From contig NZ_CP151996.1 in assembly GCF_038593855.1 (NCBI RefSeq), positions 3,968,001 to 4,032,000 of the forward strand: a stretch of DNA of 64,000 nucleotides, given 5' to 3'. The notes under the pieces are model-generated. The model ran no database searches and was not told the origin of the DNA. It saw only the letters and a program-made list of their open reading frames with translations. The DNA is from Lysinibacillus sp. FSL M8-0337 (GTDB taxonomy: Bacteria; Bacillota; Bacilli; Bacillales_A; Planococcaceae). Within the stretch, counting starts at the first letter, position 1, and every line of letters begins with the position of its first letter. The position numbers were made by a program, and so were the translations under genes. This document shows, piece after piece, positions 9,285-18,682 of the stretch.

Positions 9285-10649
9285 TTAAACCAACTCCAAC
9301 CGAGCTACAGCCTCACAATGTGTAGAGTGCGGGAACATATCAACTGGTTGTATTTCTTGTGTTTTGTATCCGCCATCTTCTAAGATGCGTAGGTCGCGTG
9401 CGAGTGTGGCTGGGTTACATGATACGTATACGACTCGTTTAGGACGCTGCTCTAAAATTGTTTGTAAAAGGGCTTCGTCGCATCCTTTACGTGGTGGGTC
9501 GACAACTAGGACATCCGCTTCTTTGCCCTCTTTATACCAGCGTGGAATAACTTCCTCTGCTGGGCCTGCCTCGAAGTACGTATTGGTAAAGCCGTTCAGC
9601 TCTGCATTGCGTTTTGCATCTTCAATAGCTTGGGGTACGATTTCAACACCCATCACCGCTTTTGCTTTTTGTGCTAGGAATAAAGAGATGGTACCGATGC
9701 CGCAATAGGCATCTATGACACGTTCATGTCCTTGTAAATCAGCATAGTCAAGCGCTTGCTTGTAAAGCACTTCGGTTTGCTGCGGGTTTACTTGATAGAA
9801 AGAACGTGCTGAAATTTCAAAGCGTACATCGCCGATAGCGTCAATAATGACGTCTTTGCCCCAAAGGTTAATCGTTTCATCACCAAAAATAACGTTTGTT
9901 TTATCGCTATTGATGTTTTGCATAATGGATGTAACATTTGGTACTAGCTTTACTATGCTCGCTACAGCGGCTTCTTTTTGCGGGAATTTTTTCTTTTTCG
10001 TCACAAGTACAACCATGACCTCACCTGTTGCACGTGCTGTACGGATTACGACGTGACGTAGCATGCCTTCATGTGATGCCTCATTGTATGGTTGCATGCC
10101 GATAGCTGTTAATTCTTTTTTGAGACCAGAAAGAATTGCGTCCGCCTCGCCTGTTTGAATGAGACAACGATCCATATCGACAATCGTATGCGATTTTGTT
10201 TTGTAAAATCCAGCAATCACTTGACCGGCGTCATTTGTGGAAAATGGAATTTGGGCTTTATTACGATATTGCCATGGTTCCGCCATCCCTTTCACAGGTA
10301 AAACAGGTGCGTCGATTTTGCCTAGACGTTGCATAACATTGCGCACCATATTTTCCTTCCACTTTAACTGACCTTCATACGATAAGTGCTGTAACTGACA
10401 GCCCCCACATTGCTTGAAATAATCACAAGGTGCTTCTACTCGATCAGGTGAAGGCTTTAAAATATCCAAGACTTTTGCAAAGCCATAATTTTTTAATGTT
10501 TTTAAAACATGTACTTCTGCTGTTTCATTCGGTAAAGCCCCTTGAATAAATAATGGATAGCCGTCGACTTTTGCGACACCATTGCCATCATGTGTTAAAT
10601 CTTCTATATAAACTGTTAGTTGGTCATTCTTTTTTACGGGTGCTGACAT
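9285..10649 (-). CDS. rlmD: 23S rRNA (uracil-5)-methyltransferase RlmD/RlmCD (YefA)
   Basis: A SAM-dependent m5U methyltransferase of 23S rRNA. An N-terminal TRAM domain (IEDLTHDGNGVAKVDGYPLFI) is followed by the iron-sulfur motif CDYFKQCGGCQLQH. The catalytic domain has DAYCGIGTISLFLA (SAM), DPPRKGC and the nucleophile motif YVSCNPATLARDL. The length, 454 aa, is normal. I chose the start MSAPVKKNDQ because GGAGG lies 8 nt before it. An in-frame ATG 15 nt upstream (10664, MEDVR) also has AAGGAG in place and could add five residues. The position after dagK matches yefA in B. subtilis. Confidence 0.93.
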   Translation of the reverse strand: MSAPVKKNDQLTVYIEDLTHDGNGVAKVDGYPLFIQGALPNETAEVHVLKTLKNYGFAKVLDILKPSPDRVEAPCDYFKQCGGCQLQHLSYEGQLKWKENMVRNVMQRLGKIDAPVLPVKGMAEPWQYRNKAQIPFSTNDAGQVIAGFYKTKSHTIVDMDRCLIQTGEADAILSGLKKELTAIGMQPYNEASHEGMLRHVVIRTARATGEVMVVLVTKKKKFPQKEAAVASIVKLVPNVTSIMQNINSDKTNVIFGDETINLWGKDVIIDAIGDVRFEISARSFYQVNPQQTEVLYKQALDYADLQGHERVIDAYCGIGTISLFLAQKAKAVMGVEIVPQAIEDAKRNAELNGFTNTYFEAGPAEEVIPRWYKEGKEADVLVVDPPRKGCDEALLQTILEQRPKRVVYVSCNPATLARDLRILEDGGYKTQEIQPVDMFPHSTHCEAVARLELV

Positions 10650-10744
10650 TCGTACATCCTCCATTTCAATCTCCTTATTGTAGCATGTGATAGCGGAGGA
10701 AAAAAGAACAAGGCTTGAATTTATAAGGTTGTACTAATTTTGCT

Positions 10745-10779
10745 AAAAAAGAGCCGCTATTCGCGACTCCCTTTTTTAT
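10745..10779 (-). terminator. Terminator of the cyd operon
   Basis: On the minus strand GAGTCGC-gaata-GCGGCTC is followed by TTTTTT. The stem overlaps the last codons of cydS. Confidence 0.8.
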
Positions 10780-10879
10780 TTTTTCTTACATAATCATCTT
10801 TTGGTGCCCACCAAAACATAATTAAGATACTAATAATGACGACTATAAATGGCGCATAAAATATTTCGATTTGTTCCAT
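10757..10879 (-). CDS. cydS: CydS, small single-span subunit of cytochrome bd oxidase
   Basis: 40 aa: a short N-terminus, one hydrophobic span (APFIVVIISILIMFWW), then a charged tail PKDDYVRKNKKGSRE. The pattern Y-AP-VV-S-FW-KD matches the small third subunit CydS described for the Geobacillus bd oxidase, which stabilises the haem region of CydA. It begins 12 bp after the cydB stop with a TAGGGGGAT ribosome-binding site, and the operon terminator overlaps its 3' end. It is too short for most gene finders. The family call rests on size, position and this motif. Confidence 0.75.
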   Translation of the reverse strand: MEQIEIFYAPFIVVIISILIMFWWAPKDDYVRKNKKGSRE

Positions 10880-10891
10880 ACCTATATCCCC

Positions 10892-11917
10892 CTATGCATG
10901 ATGGTCTTCTTTTCCTGTCACGTAATTTTTGTTGAATAGGAATAATTTCAACAATAAATAAAGTGAAGGCAGAAGCAAGCATAATCCTAAAATAAAGACG
11001 ATGACTAATGCAACGGCCATTTGCGTGCTTGTGAAGCTATCGTAAATTGTTAAATACGGATACAGTAAATATGGATATTGTGCAATGCCATAGGCGAAAA
11101 ATGCTACCGCAAACTGAGCGATTAATAATCCTACTGCAAGACCGTAATTTTTTCGCATCCATAGTAATATCACTGTAATGATAAATAATACGGCGGAAAT
11201 AGCAAACATCCACCATAAATCAACCATATTCTGATAGCTTTCAGGGTTAATGGATTTCATCTCATACATAATACCAAGTGCACTAATCATTAAAGGCGCT
11301 GCCCAAATAAGGGCGTATTTTCGCATTAAATTTGTAGCCTCTACATCGGTTGCTTTATGTGCATACCATGTTAAAAATACTGCGGATATATAGAGAACTG
11401 CCGCTATACTTAATACGACAATACTCCAAGCAAATGTACTTGTATATAATGTCCAATAATTTAATACAGGTTGCCCTTCTACAATGTCTACATAACCACC
11501 ACCTGCAATAGCAAAGACAACAGAGAGCGATGCTGGAATTAATAAACCTGATACGCCATATGTCAGCGTGTAACCAATATGGCCGCGTGCACCGTACGCC
11601 TCAAATGCATAATACGACCCTCGAATTGCCAGTAACACTAATGAAATGCTGACTGGAACAAGCAAGATTGTTCCATAGTAGAAGGCGGTTTGTGGAAAGA
11701 ATCCTACAATCCCTACAAAGAAAAATACTAAAAAGACATTTGTTACTTCCCATACAGGCGATAAATAACGCTTAATAATATTGGTTATGACATGATTTTT
11801 TCCAATAAGTAAACTGTAAGCATTGAAAAAACCTGCCCCAAAATCAATAGATGCCACCATCACATAACCGAAAAGGAATATCCACAAAACTGAAATTCCT
11901 AAAACCTCTAATGTCAT
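10892..11917 (-). CDS. cydB: Cytochrome bd menaquinol oxidase subunit II
   Basis: 341 aa with about eight or nine membrane spans, a CydB-family protein. It starts MTLEVLGISVLWIFLFGYVM and has the family segment DFGAGFFNAYSLLIGKN, a region that is WxVxxxDGFDLG-like in proteobacterial homologues. It pairs with CydA to form the terminal quinol oxidase, which reduces O2 to water without pumping protons and works at low oxygen. Its ATG overlaps the cydA stop by 4 bp, so translation is coupled, and cydS follows 12 bp later. The cydCD haem/thiol exporter genes that follow cydAB in B. subtilis are absent here. Confidence 0.92.
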   Translation of the reverse strand: MTLEVLGISVLWIFLFGYVMVASIDFGAGFFNAYSLLIGKNHVITNIIKRYLSPVWEVTNVFLVFFFVGIVGFFPQTAFYYGTILLVPVSISLVLLAIRGSYYAFEAYGARGHIGYTLTYGVSGLLIPASLSVVFAIAGGGYVDIVEGQPVLNYWTLYTSTFAWSIVVLSIAAVLYISAVFLTWYAHKATDVEATNLMRKYALIWAAPLMISALGIMYEMKSINPESYQNMVDLWWMFAISAVLFIITVILLWMRKNYGLAVGLLIAQFAVAFFAYGIAQYPYLLYPYLTIYDSFTSTQMAVALVIVFILGLCLLLPSLYLLLKLFLFNKNYVTGKEDHHA

Positions 11918-13260
11918 ATGATGTCACCGCCCTTTTCTGTATGTCGATCTTCAATTTCACGTTCAATTGGATTCTTTTTAAACATACGCACTAATACGAC
12001 TGTACTTCCTATTCCAAGTACGGTATACACACCTGTAAATAACAGCATCATCAAATCTACATGATCGCTCGTTGTAGCGCCGTCTGGTGTGCGCATAATA
12101 CCGTATAATATCCACGGTTGACGTCCAACTTCCGCAAGCCACCAACCGGCTTCAATCGCAATAATTGACAGTGGTGCACCTGCAACAATAATCCATCTAA
12201 ACCATCGAGTATGAATAAAGCGCCAACCACGGGGTTTTCCTACTACGTAAAGGAAAGACACTAATACCATAAACATGCCGATAAAGACCATGATATTAAA
12301 AAGATAGTGTATATAAAGCGGTGGTCTGTCTTCTTCCGCATATTGATCTAAACCAATGACTTCTGCATTTGGATTATTGCGTGCTAGTATACTTAAAGCA
12401 TAAGGAACCTTGATGGCGTATTTAACTTCTTCGCCGTCCAAAACACCGAACAAAATCAAAGATGCTTTATCTGTTGTTTCAAAATGCCATTCAGCCGCTG
12501 CTAATTTTTCTGGTTGGTATTCCGCTAAGTATTTACCTGAGAAATCGCCTATAATTGCTGCAGCAATGGATGAAACTAAACCGATTTTCATCAATAAAAA
12601 TAGAGACTTTTTATGGTAAACATGATCTGAGCCTTTGAGCATACGGTAGCCTGCAATGGCTGCCAAGACGAATGCTGATGTCATATAGGCTGTTACAAGA
12701 ACATGCGCAACTTTTGTTGGCATGGCTGGGTTAAACATCGCTAGAAATGGTTGAATATTTACAAGCTGTCCGTCCACAATATCAAAGCCTTGAGGTGCAT
12801 TCATAAAGGCATTTACCATTGTTATAAAGACAGCTGACATAGATGCACCAACTGCAACAGGTATTAGGAGTAACATATGCTTTTTCTGGCTATCAAAGCG
12901 ATCCCATGTATATAAATAAATTCCTAAGAAAATGGCTTCAAAGAAAAATGCAAAGGTTTCCATAAAGAGCGGTAATGCTATCGTTTGCCCTGCAAGTTGC
13001 ATAAAATTCGGCCATAGTAACGATAATTGCAATCCAATAGCTGTTCCTGTTACGACTCCTACAGCAACGGTAATGACGAAACCTCGTGCCCAACGTCGCG
13101 CCATCAAAATATAATGTTCATCATTCTTTTTATATCCAGTCCATTGTGCGATCATGATCATTAACGGCACACCGACACCAATCGTTGCATAAATGATGTG
13201 GAATGATAACGTAAGCTCCGTTAACGCACGACTCCAAAAGACTGCTGATTCATTAATCAT
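11914..13260 (-). CDS. cydA: Cytochrome bd menaquinol oxidase subunit I
   Basis: 448 aa, about nine membrane spans. It has the haem-ligand His near residue 21 (LSFHIIYATIGVG), the quinol/haem motif GRQPW near residue 380, and a short Q-loop (GLDQYAEEDRPPLYIHY), as is usual in Firmicute bd oxidases. It carries haems b558, b595 and d and the quinol site. The ribosome-binding site GGAGGG overlaps the stop codon of a small membrane ORF just upstream. A hairpin with a T-run lies in the leader at 13421-13470, so transcript attenuation or read-through control is possible. Confidence 0.94.
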   Translation of the reverse strand: MINESAVFWSRALTELTLSFHIIYATIGVGVPLMIMIAQWTGYKKNDEHYILMARRWARGFVITVAVGVVTGTAIGLQLSLLWPNFMQLAGQTIALPLFMETFAFFFEAIFLGIYLYTWDRFDSQKKHMLLLIPVAVGASMSAVFITMVNAFMNAPQGFDIVDGQLVNIQPFLAMFNPAMPTKVAHVLVTAYMTSAFVLAAIAGYRMLKGSDHVYHKKSLFLLMKIGLVSSIAAAIIGDFSGKYLAEYQPEKLAAAEWHFETTDKASLILFGVLDGEEVKYAIKVPYALSILARNNPNAEVIGLDQYAEEDRPPLYIHYLFNIMVFIGMFMVLVSFLYVVGKPRGWRFIHTRWFRWIIVAGAPLSIIAIEAGWWLAEVGRQPWILYGIMRTPDGATTSDHVDLMMLLFTGVYTVLGIGSTVVLVRMFKKNPIEREIEDRHTEKGGDII

Positions 13261-13272
13261 CTCATTGCCCTC

Positions 13273-13395
13273 CTAACTTCCAAATATTCTTCCAAGTATG
13301 GAAAGTAGCATGATAATTGCAACACCAAAACTTAACCAAATAAGCTTCTTTTCCTGTGACTTATACAACTGCACCACTTCCTTTCCCTTTCCCAT
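13273..13395 (-). CDS. Small single-span membrane protein directly upstream of cydA
   Basis: 40 codons: a basic N-terminus (MGKGKEVVQLYKSQEKK), then one membrane span LIWLSFGVAIIMLLSILG, then RIFGS and a stop. The stop TAG lies inside the cydA ribosome-binding site, which suggests translational coupling. The start is uncertain: ATG at 13395 or 13401, or a TTG (giving about 31 aa) preceded by AAGGAAGTGG. I do not know a described family for it. It is not CydS, which is present at the other end of the operon. It could be an extra small oxidase subunit or a leader peptide. Confidence 0.5.
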   Translation of the reverse strand: MGKGKEVVQLYKSQEKKLIWLSFGVAIIMLLSILGRIFGS

Positions 13396-13420
13396 ACCCA
13401 TATTTTCCACTATTCCAACG

Positions 13421-13470
13421 AAAAAAACCTTTATAATGGTCCGATATTTCGGCCTATTATAAAGGTTTCA
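13421..13470 (-). promoter_or_regulatory. Terminator-like hairpin in the cyd leader
   Basis: A 12-bp perfect outer stem (AACCTTTATAAT with ATTATAAAGGTT) encloses an inner CCG-atattt-CGG. On the minus strand it is followed by TTTTTTT. It lies between the dagK terminator and the first small ORF of the cyd operon. It is therefore either a second dagK terminator or a leader terminator controlling cydABS. Confidence 0.6.
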
Positions 13471-13554
13471 AATTTTGTTCAAGTAATATACGCACATTTG
13501 CCAAACATTTTTCTTAATTCGTTCACAACCCTTCATTATATGGGAATAAAATAC

Positions 13555-13592
13555 AAAAAGCGTAAATTTATAAAATAAAATTTACGCTTTTT
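13555..13592 (-). terminator. dagK terminator
   Basis: AAAAAGCGTAAATTT pairs with AAATTTACGCTTTTT, with T-runs on both strands, 7 bp after the dagK stop codon. Confidence 0.8.
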
Positions 13593-13598
13593 GTTAAT

Positions 13599-14513
13599 CT
13601 AAATACGGTCTTCCTCACGAATATCTTCAATTGGGACAAAAATTTCAATATGGCGCTTTAAGTTTTCAAAAGTCGCAGGCGCATCTCCACCATATTCACC
13701 ATCTAAATTTAAATGAACTTCACTATCCGTCGTTACTTTTACGACACTTGCTTTTTTATAAATAACACGATCATCCTTTAAATGTTCGCCTCGTAAAGCC
13801 ATTGCTGCAAGTTGAATAAATTCTGGCAAGCTTACTTTTTTTAATACTAATAATGTGAAGTATCCATCGTTTATGCTCGCATCTGGTGCAAGCTTTTCAA
13901 AGCCTCCTACTGAATTCGTTAAGCCACATAAAAACATCATGGCATCGCCATCGAATACTTCACCATCATATTCAATACGCATATGTGATGCCTTAATAGA
14001 TGGAATCATTTCAACTGCTTTTAAATAGTAGGCGAGCTGTCCAAGCATTGTTTTCATTTTGCTAGGTACTTCGTACGTTAGCTCTGTAATACGTCCTCCA
14101 GCAGCAATATTGATGAAATAGCGTTCTCCATTTAACAATCCAACATCAACTGGTAAGGTATCGCCTTTAATAATAATATCAACAGCTTCATCAATATTTC
14201 GTGGTATATGGACAGCACGTGCAAAATCATTCGTTGTCCCCATAGGAATTAGACCAATCTTCGGACGTTTTTCGAATTGGCCTACACCAGAAACAACCTC
14301 ATTTAACGTCCCATCGCCACCAACTGCTATGATAATATCAAATCCACGTTCTACTGCATTTTTTGCTGCCTCTATTGCATCACCTTCACAAGTTGTTGCG
14401 TGACAAGATGTCTCATAGCCTGCTACCTCTAGTTTCTCCAATACTTCTGGTAGATGCTTTTTAAACACTTCTCGCCCAGATGTAGGATTATAAATGATTC
14501 TTGCTCGTTTCAT
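13599..14513 (-). CDS. dagK: Diacylglycerol kinase (DgkB/YerQ family)
   Basis: 304 aa from the chosen start MKRARIIYNPTSGRE. It phosphorylates diacylglycerol to phosphatidic acid, recycling lipid released during lipoteichoic acid synthesis. A DAGK catalytic domain is clear: IIYNPTSGRE at the N-terminus, then AVGGDGTLNEVVSG, then PMGTTNDFARA. The C-terminal lipid-kinase fold has GDAMMFLCGLTNS and HLNLDGE. The start is set by AGGAAGG 7 nt upstream; an ATG 39 nt further upstream lacks a site. In B. subtilis the homologue dgkB also sits between the gat genes and yefA. Confidence 0.93.
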   Translation of the reverse strand: MKRARIIYNPTSGREVFKKHLPEVLEKLEVAGYETSCHATTCEGDAIEAAKNAVERGFDIIIAVGGDGTLNEVVSGVGQFEKRPKIGLIPMGTTNDFARAVHIPRNIDEAVDIIIKGDTLPVDVGLLNGERYFINIAAGGRITELTYEVPSKMKTMLGQLAYYLKAVEMIPSIKASHMRIEYDGEVFDGDAMMFLCGLTNSVGGFEKLAPDASINDGYFTLLVLKKVSLPEFIQLAAMALRGEHLKDDRVIYKKASVVKVTTDSEVHLNLDGEYGGDAPATFENLKRHIEIFVPIEDIREEDRI

Positions 14514-14625
14514 AACATACCTTCCTGCTTCATAAGATTCTAATACTTTCAACGAATTTTTCGTTGAAATGTTGCACTACTATTACTACGCCAGCCCAAA
14601 CACCACTGTCGCTAAGTAAAATGTT

Positions 14626-15189
14626 TTATTTTTGTAATGCTGCTGTTACATGTTTTTTGAAATCTTCATATACATAAGTCCAATTTGTTTTGTTGGTAAT
14701 ATTGTCTTCACGAATTTCAGCGTAAAGCGATTTTTGTGCTTCCTCAAAATTCGGGTCTTCTTTATCTGGCAACGTCGCTCTTTTGTTCACAACAATGTCC
14801 TGTAACTCTGGCGCACGTGGTCCCCATTTACCTATCACTTGTCCTGACTCGTTTAATAAAATATACATCGGAATCGCGCGTCCACCATTTGTTAAATAAC
14901 GGTCGATTAAATCCGTATCTGCATCACGGAAAACTGTGCGCATATCTAATCCTGCTGCTTCTGCAACACGACGAATAATTGGATTATTTAGCATTGCATC
15001 CCCGCACCAATCTTCTGTAATGGTTAAAATTTTTGGTTGCTTGTCCTTCAGTAACGTTACAAAACCATCGTTTGTTGGCACTTCAAAACCATCATAAATT
15101 ACAAAGCTATCTTCTTTTAGCGTCGTCATCTGATCCATATATTGTTGAATTGAAATGGCTTCTTCAAAATATTGTTGCTCAGTTTTCAT
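14626..15189 (-). CDS. Thioredoxin-fold protein with WCGD instead of CxxC
   Basis: 187 aa, soluble, no signal peptide. The core TITEDWCGDAMLNNPIIRRV and the later GRAIPMYILL (cis-Pro loop) mark a thioredoxin fold. The active site has one Cys (WCGDAM) rather than Cys-x-x-Cys, so a classical dithiol exchange is unlikely; monothiol or bacillithiol-linked chemistry is possible. Such proteins are widespread in Bacillales and usually annotated only as thioredoxin family. The ribosome-binding site is AAAGGGGAT. It lies between dagK and gatB, where B. subtilis has other genes. Confidence 0.8.
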   Translation of the reverse strand: MKTEQQYFEEAISIQQYMDQMTTLKEDSFVIYDGFEVPTNDGFVTLLKDKQPKILTITEDWCGDAMLNNPIIRRVAEAAGLDMRTVFRDADTDLIDRYLTNGGRAIPMYILLNESGQVIGKWGPRAPELQDIVVNKRATLPDKEDPNFEEAQKSLYAEIREDNITNKTNWTYVYEDFKKHVTAALQK

Positions 15190-15303
15190 ATACTATCCCC
15201 TTTTTAAGTGATGTGATTGTTTCTATTCTATATTTTGCTATGAATACTCATTTTAGACAACTATTAAGTGCTACTTTTTGTTAGTATGTATAGTCTTTCC
15301 ATT

Positions 15304-15338
15304 TAAAAAGTCAAGAAAGTGAAGACACTTTCTTGACT
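15304..15338 (-). terminator. gatCAB operon terminator
   Basis: AGTCAAGAAAGTG (15309-15321) pairs perfectly with CACTTTCTTGACT (15326-15338), followed by a T-run on the minus strand, 19 bp after the gatB stop. Confidence 0.9.
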
Positions 15339-15356
15339 CATTGTAATAGCAAAAAA

Positions 15357-16784
15357 TTAGCGTTTAGCAATTTCTTGTTGTAATAATTTATTAACCATTG
15401 GTGGGTTCGCTTGGCCTTTTGTCGCTTTCATAATTTGACCGACTAAGAAGCCAATTGCACGATCCTTACCATTTTTAAAGTCCTCGATTGATTGTGCATT
15501 GTTATCTAATACTTCTGTAACAATTGCTAATAAGGCACTCTCATCTGAAATTTGAACTAAACCTTTTGCTTTTACGATGTCATTAGCTGAACCGCCGTTT
15601 TCTACTAATTCAGCAAATACTTTTTTACCGATTTTAGAAGAAATTGTACCGTCCGTAATTAACTTCACCATACCAGCAAGGTTTTCTGGTGTTAACGCTG
15701 TATCTTTAAGATCCTTTTGTTCAGCATTTAAATAAGCTGAAACATCGCCCATTAACCAGTTAGCTGAAAGTTTTGCATCTGCACCATCAGCTACCATTGC
15801 TTCAAAGAAATCTGAAATTTCTTTAGAAATAACAAGCACGCCCGCGTCATAAGGTGTTAAGCCTAATTCTTCAACATAGCGTTTTTTACGAGCATCTGGC
15901 AGTTCAGGAATTTCTGATTTCACGCGCTCTAACCATTCATCGTCGATTGACAGGCGCACCAAGTCAGGCTCTGGGAAGTAACGATAATCATCTGTTCCTT
16001 CTTTCACGCGCATTAAAATTGTTTTACCTGTTTTTTCATCAAAGCGACGTGTTTCTTGATCAATCACGCCACCTGAAAGTAATACGTCCGCTTGGCGTAA
16101 CTCTTCGTGCTCAATCCCACGACGTACGTAGTTGAATGAGTTCAGGTTTTTAAGCTCTGTTTTAGTACCGAATTCCTCTTGACCATATGGGCGAATCGAA
16201 ATGTTGGCATCACAGCGCAGTGAACCTTCTTCCATTTTACAGTCTGAAACATCTGTATATTGGATAATGGATTTTAATTTTTCAAGGTAAGCATACGCTT
16301 CATTTGCTGTGCGAATATCTGGCTCAGACACGATTTCTACAAGCGGTGTCCCTTGACGGTTAAAGTCAACAAGTGAGTGGTCACCAGCATGCGTTAGTTT
16401 ACCAGCATCTTCTTCCATATGAAGACGTGTAATACCGATACGTTTTGTATAACCATCTACTTCAATATCAATCCAGCCGTTTTTACCGATCGGCTTATCG
16501 AATTGCGAAATTTGATAAGCTTTCGGATTATCAGGATAGAAATAGTTTTTACGGTCAAATTTTGTTTCTTGTTCGATTTCCATGTTTAATGCTAGTGCTG
16601 CACGCATTGCGAAATCTACAACGTTTTTATTTAAGACAGGTAGGACACCAGGGTAACCTAGGTCGATTACTGTTGTGTTTGTATTTGGTTCAGCACCGAA
16701 GTGAGCTGGCGCTGGCGAGAAGATTTTTGAGTTTGTTTTTAACTCAACGTGTACTTCTAAACCAATGACTGTTTCAAAGTTCAT
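15357..16784 (-). CDS. gatB: Asp-tRNA(Asn)/Glu-tRNA(Gln) amidotransferase subunit B
   Basis: 475 aa. GatB activates the side chain of mischarged Glu-tRNA(Gln) or Asp-tRNA(Asn) with ATP, and ammonia from GatA then amidates it. The N-terminal cradle domain opens [24 protein letters not shown], with [12 protein letters not shown] and [17 protein letters not shown] further on. The C-terminal YqeY-like tail ends [21 protein letters not shown]. The start is set by GGGAGGG before ATG at 16784, one base after the gatA stop; a longer frame (MRSSKL...) lies inside gatA and is rejected. Confidence 0.96.
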   Translation of the reverse strand: MNFETVIGLEVHVELKTNSKIFSPAPAHFGAEPNTNTTVIDLGYPGVLPVLNKNVVDFAMRAALALNMEIEQETKFDRKNYFYPDNPKAYQISQFDKPIGKNGWIDIEVDGYTKRIGITRLHMEEDAGKLTHAGDHSLVDFNRQGTPLVEIVSEPDIRTANEAYAYLEKLKSIIQYTDVSDCKMEEGSLRCDANISIRPYGQEEFGTKTELKNLNSFNYVRRGIEHEELRQADVLLSGGVIDQETRRFDEKTGKTILMRVKEGTDDYRYFPEPDLVRLSIDDEWLERVKSEIPELPDARKKRYVEELGLTPYDAGVLVISKEISDFFEAMVADGADAKLSANWLMGDVSAYLNAEQKDLKDTALTPENLAGMVKLITDGTISSKIGKKVFAELVENGGSANDIVKAKGLVQISDESALLAIVTEVLDNNAQSIEDFKNGKDRAIGFLVGQIMKATKGQANPPMVNKLLQQEIAKR

Positions 16785-16785
16785 G

Positions 16786-18249
16786 TTATTTTCCCTCCCA
16801 AATTTGAGGAACTTCTTTATGGAACGCAGTAGCTTGCTCGAACGCATGCGCTACACGGTAAATTGTTGCTTCATCGAAGTATTTACCGATAATTTGCAAG
16901 CCTAATGGTAAACCATTTTCAAAACCACATGGAATTGAAATTGCTGGTACACCTGCTAAGTTCATAGGAATTGTTAAAATATCGTTGGCATACATCGTCA
17001 TCGGATCATCTACATTTTCACCAATTTTAAATGCTGGTGTTGGTGCAGTAGGTCCAATGATTACATCAAAGTCTTCGAATACTTTGTCGTAGTCTGCTTT
17101 AATAAGTGTACGTGCTTGTTGCGCTTTTTTGTAGTAAGCGTCATAAGTACCTGCGCTAAGCGAGTATGTTCCTAGCATGATACGACGTTTTACTTCATCA
17201 CCAAAGCCTTGCGCACGTGTTTCTTTGTAAAGGTCCATTAAGTTCGTCACGTTTTCAGCACGGAAGCCATAACGGATCCCATCGAAACGAGAAAGGTTTG
17301 ATGAAGCTTCAGAAGAAGAAAGGATATAGTAAGCTGCAAGCGCATATTTAGAATGAGGAAGTGATACTTCTTCTACTGTTGCACCTAAGCCTTTTAGTAC
17401 TTCTAATGCATCCAGTACGGATTGACGTGCTGCTTCGCCAACACCTTCACCTAAAAATTCTTTTGGTACAGCAATACGTAAGCCTTTGACATCGCCAGTT
17501 AGTGCTGCTGCGAAGTTTGGTACTTCTACATTTGCTGAAGTTGAATCGTTAGGGTCTAAGCCTGAAATGGCTTCTAGTAGAAGCGCATTGTCTTCAACAT
17601 TACGTGTAATTGGTCCGATTTGGTCTAATGAAGAAGCAAATGCCACAAGTCCAAAACGAGATACACGACCATATGTAGGTTTCATCCCTACGACACCGCA
17701 ATATGCTGCAGGTTGGCGGATTGAACCACCTGTATCTGAACCAAGTGAAAATGGCACTTCGCCTGCTGCTACTGCTGCTGCAGATGCACCTGATGAACCA
17801 CCTGGTACGTGGTTTAAGTTCCATGGATTTTTTGTTGTTTTATAGTATGAGTTTTCATTTGAAGAACCCATTGCAAACTCGTCCATGTTTAATTTACCGA
17901 TTGTAATCATGCCCGCTTCGCGTAGCTTATTCACGACAGTTGCATCGTATATTGGCATAAATCCTTCAAGAATTTTAGAAGCACATGTTGTTTCTAAGCC
18001 TTCTGTTACGATATTGTCTTTCACGCCAATAGGAAGACCAAAAAGTGGTCCACGTTTTTCAAATGGTACTTTGTCCATTTCAGCTGCTTGTGCAGTTGCT
18101 TTTTCTTCGTTTGAAGCAAGGAAAGCTTGTACATCGCCGTCAAGCTTTGCCACTCGTTCATATGCTTCTTTTGTTAAGTCAGCGATTGTTAGGTTACCAG
18201 CTTTAATATCAGCTTGTAGCTCCTTTGCTGAACGTTCAAATAACGTCAT
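16786..18249 (-). CDS. gatA: Asp-tRNA(Asn)/Glu-tRNA(Gln) amidotransferase subunit A
   Basis: 487 aa, an amidase-signature enzyme that releases ammonia from glutamine for GatB. The Ser-cisSer-Lys triad is visible: Lys77 in GVKDN, and the serines in [15 protein letters not shown] and [15 protein letters not shown]. It lies between gatC (24-bp gap) and gatB (1-bp gap), the usual gatCAB order. The complex is essential where glutaminyl-tRNA synthetase is missing, as in most Bacillales. Confidence 0.97.
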   Translation of the reverse strand: MTLFERSAKELQADIKAGNLTIADLTKEAYERVAKLDGDVQAFLASNEEKATAQAAEMDKVPFEKRGPLFGLPIGVKDNIVTEGLETTCASKILEGFMPIYDATVVNKLREAGMITIGKLNMDEFAMGSSNENSYYKTTKNPWNLNHVPGGSSGASAAAVAAGEVPFSLGSDTGGSIRQPAAYCGVVGMKPTYGRVSRFGLVAFASSLDQIGPITRNVEDNALLLEAISGLDPNDSTSANVEVPNFAAALTGDVKGLRIAVPKEFLGEGVGEAARQSVLDALEVLKGLGATVEEVSLPHSKYALAAYYILSSSEASSNLSRFDGIRYGFRAENVTNLMDLYKETRAQGFGDEVKRRIMLGTYSLSAGTYDAYYKKAQQARTLIKADYDKVFEDFDVIIGPTAPTPAFKIGENVDDPMTMYANDILTIPMNLAGVPAISIPCGFENGLPLGLQIIGKYFDEATIYRVAHAFEQATAFHKEVPQIWEGK

Positions 18250-18273
18250 GAGGAATCCTCCTATGTTTTAGTA

Positions 18274-18561
18274 TTACATGATAGCTGGTACTTTTACTTG
18301 ACCATCTTCTTGTTCTTTTACATTTAACATCATTACATCGCGGTCTAAACCTTTTGTTGCCACGTCTTCACGCATTACGTTTACTAATGGTAAAACGTGT
18401 GTTGTTGGTTCAACATTTGTAGTATCTAACTCGTTTAACTGCTCTGCAAAGTCAGTAATTTTCCCAAGTTGCTCAGCAAATTTTTCCGCTTCTTCTTCTG
18501 TAATTGCAAGACGTGCTAAATTCGCAACGTGCTTAACCTCTTCTTTTGTTAATTTTGCCAT
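18274..18561 (-). CDS. gatC: Asp-tRNA(Asn)/Glu-tRNA(Gln) amidotransferase subunit C
   Basis: 95 aa. GatC wraps around the GatA-GatB interface and stabilises the amidotransferase. It has the family pattern [20 protein letters not shown] at the N-terminus and [16 protein letters not shown] in the middle. It is the first gene of gatCAB, with the promoter at 18683-18710 and a GGAGGTGTG ribosome-binding site. Confidence 0.95.
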   Translation of the reverse strand: MAKLTKEEVKHVANLARLAITEEEAEKFAEQLGKITDFAEQLNELDTTNVEPTTHVLPLVNVMREDVATKGLDRDVMMLNVKEQEDGQVKVPAIM

Positions 18562-18682
18562 TGTTCACACCTCCGAATACTATCCAATTCATTGTTTTTA
18601 TTGATAACAATAGGGTTGAATAAAGTTAACCATGCCCATTATCATAACATTTTTCCTACTAAAAATCACAACTTTCACCAAA

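Noticed and set aside
13470-13555. Rex operator upstream of cydA
   Set aside because: Only one half, TTGTGAA, is present; the second half matches at three of seven positions.
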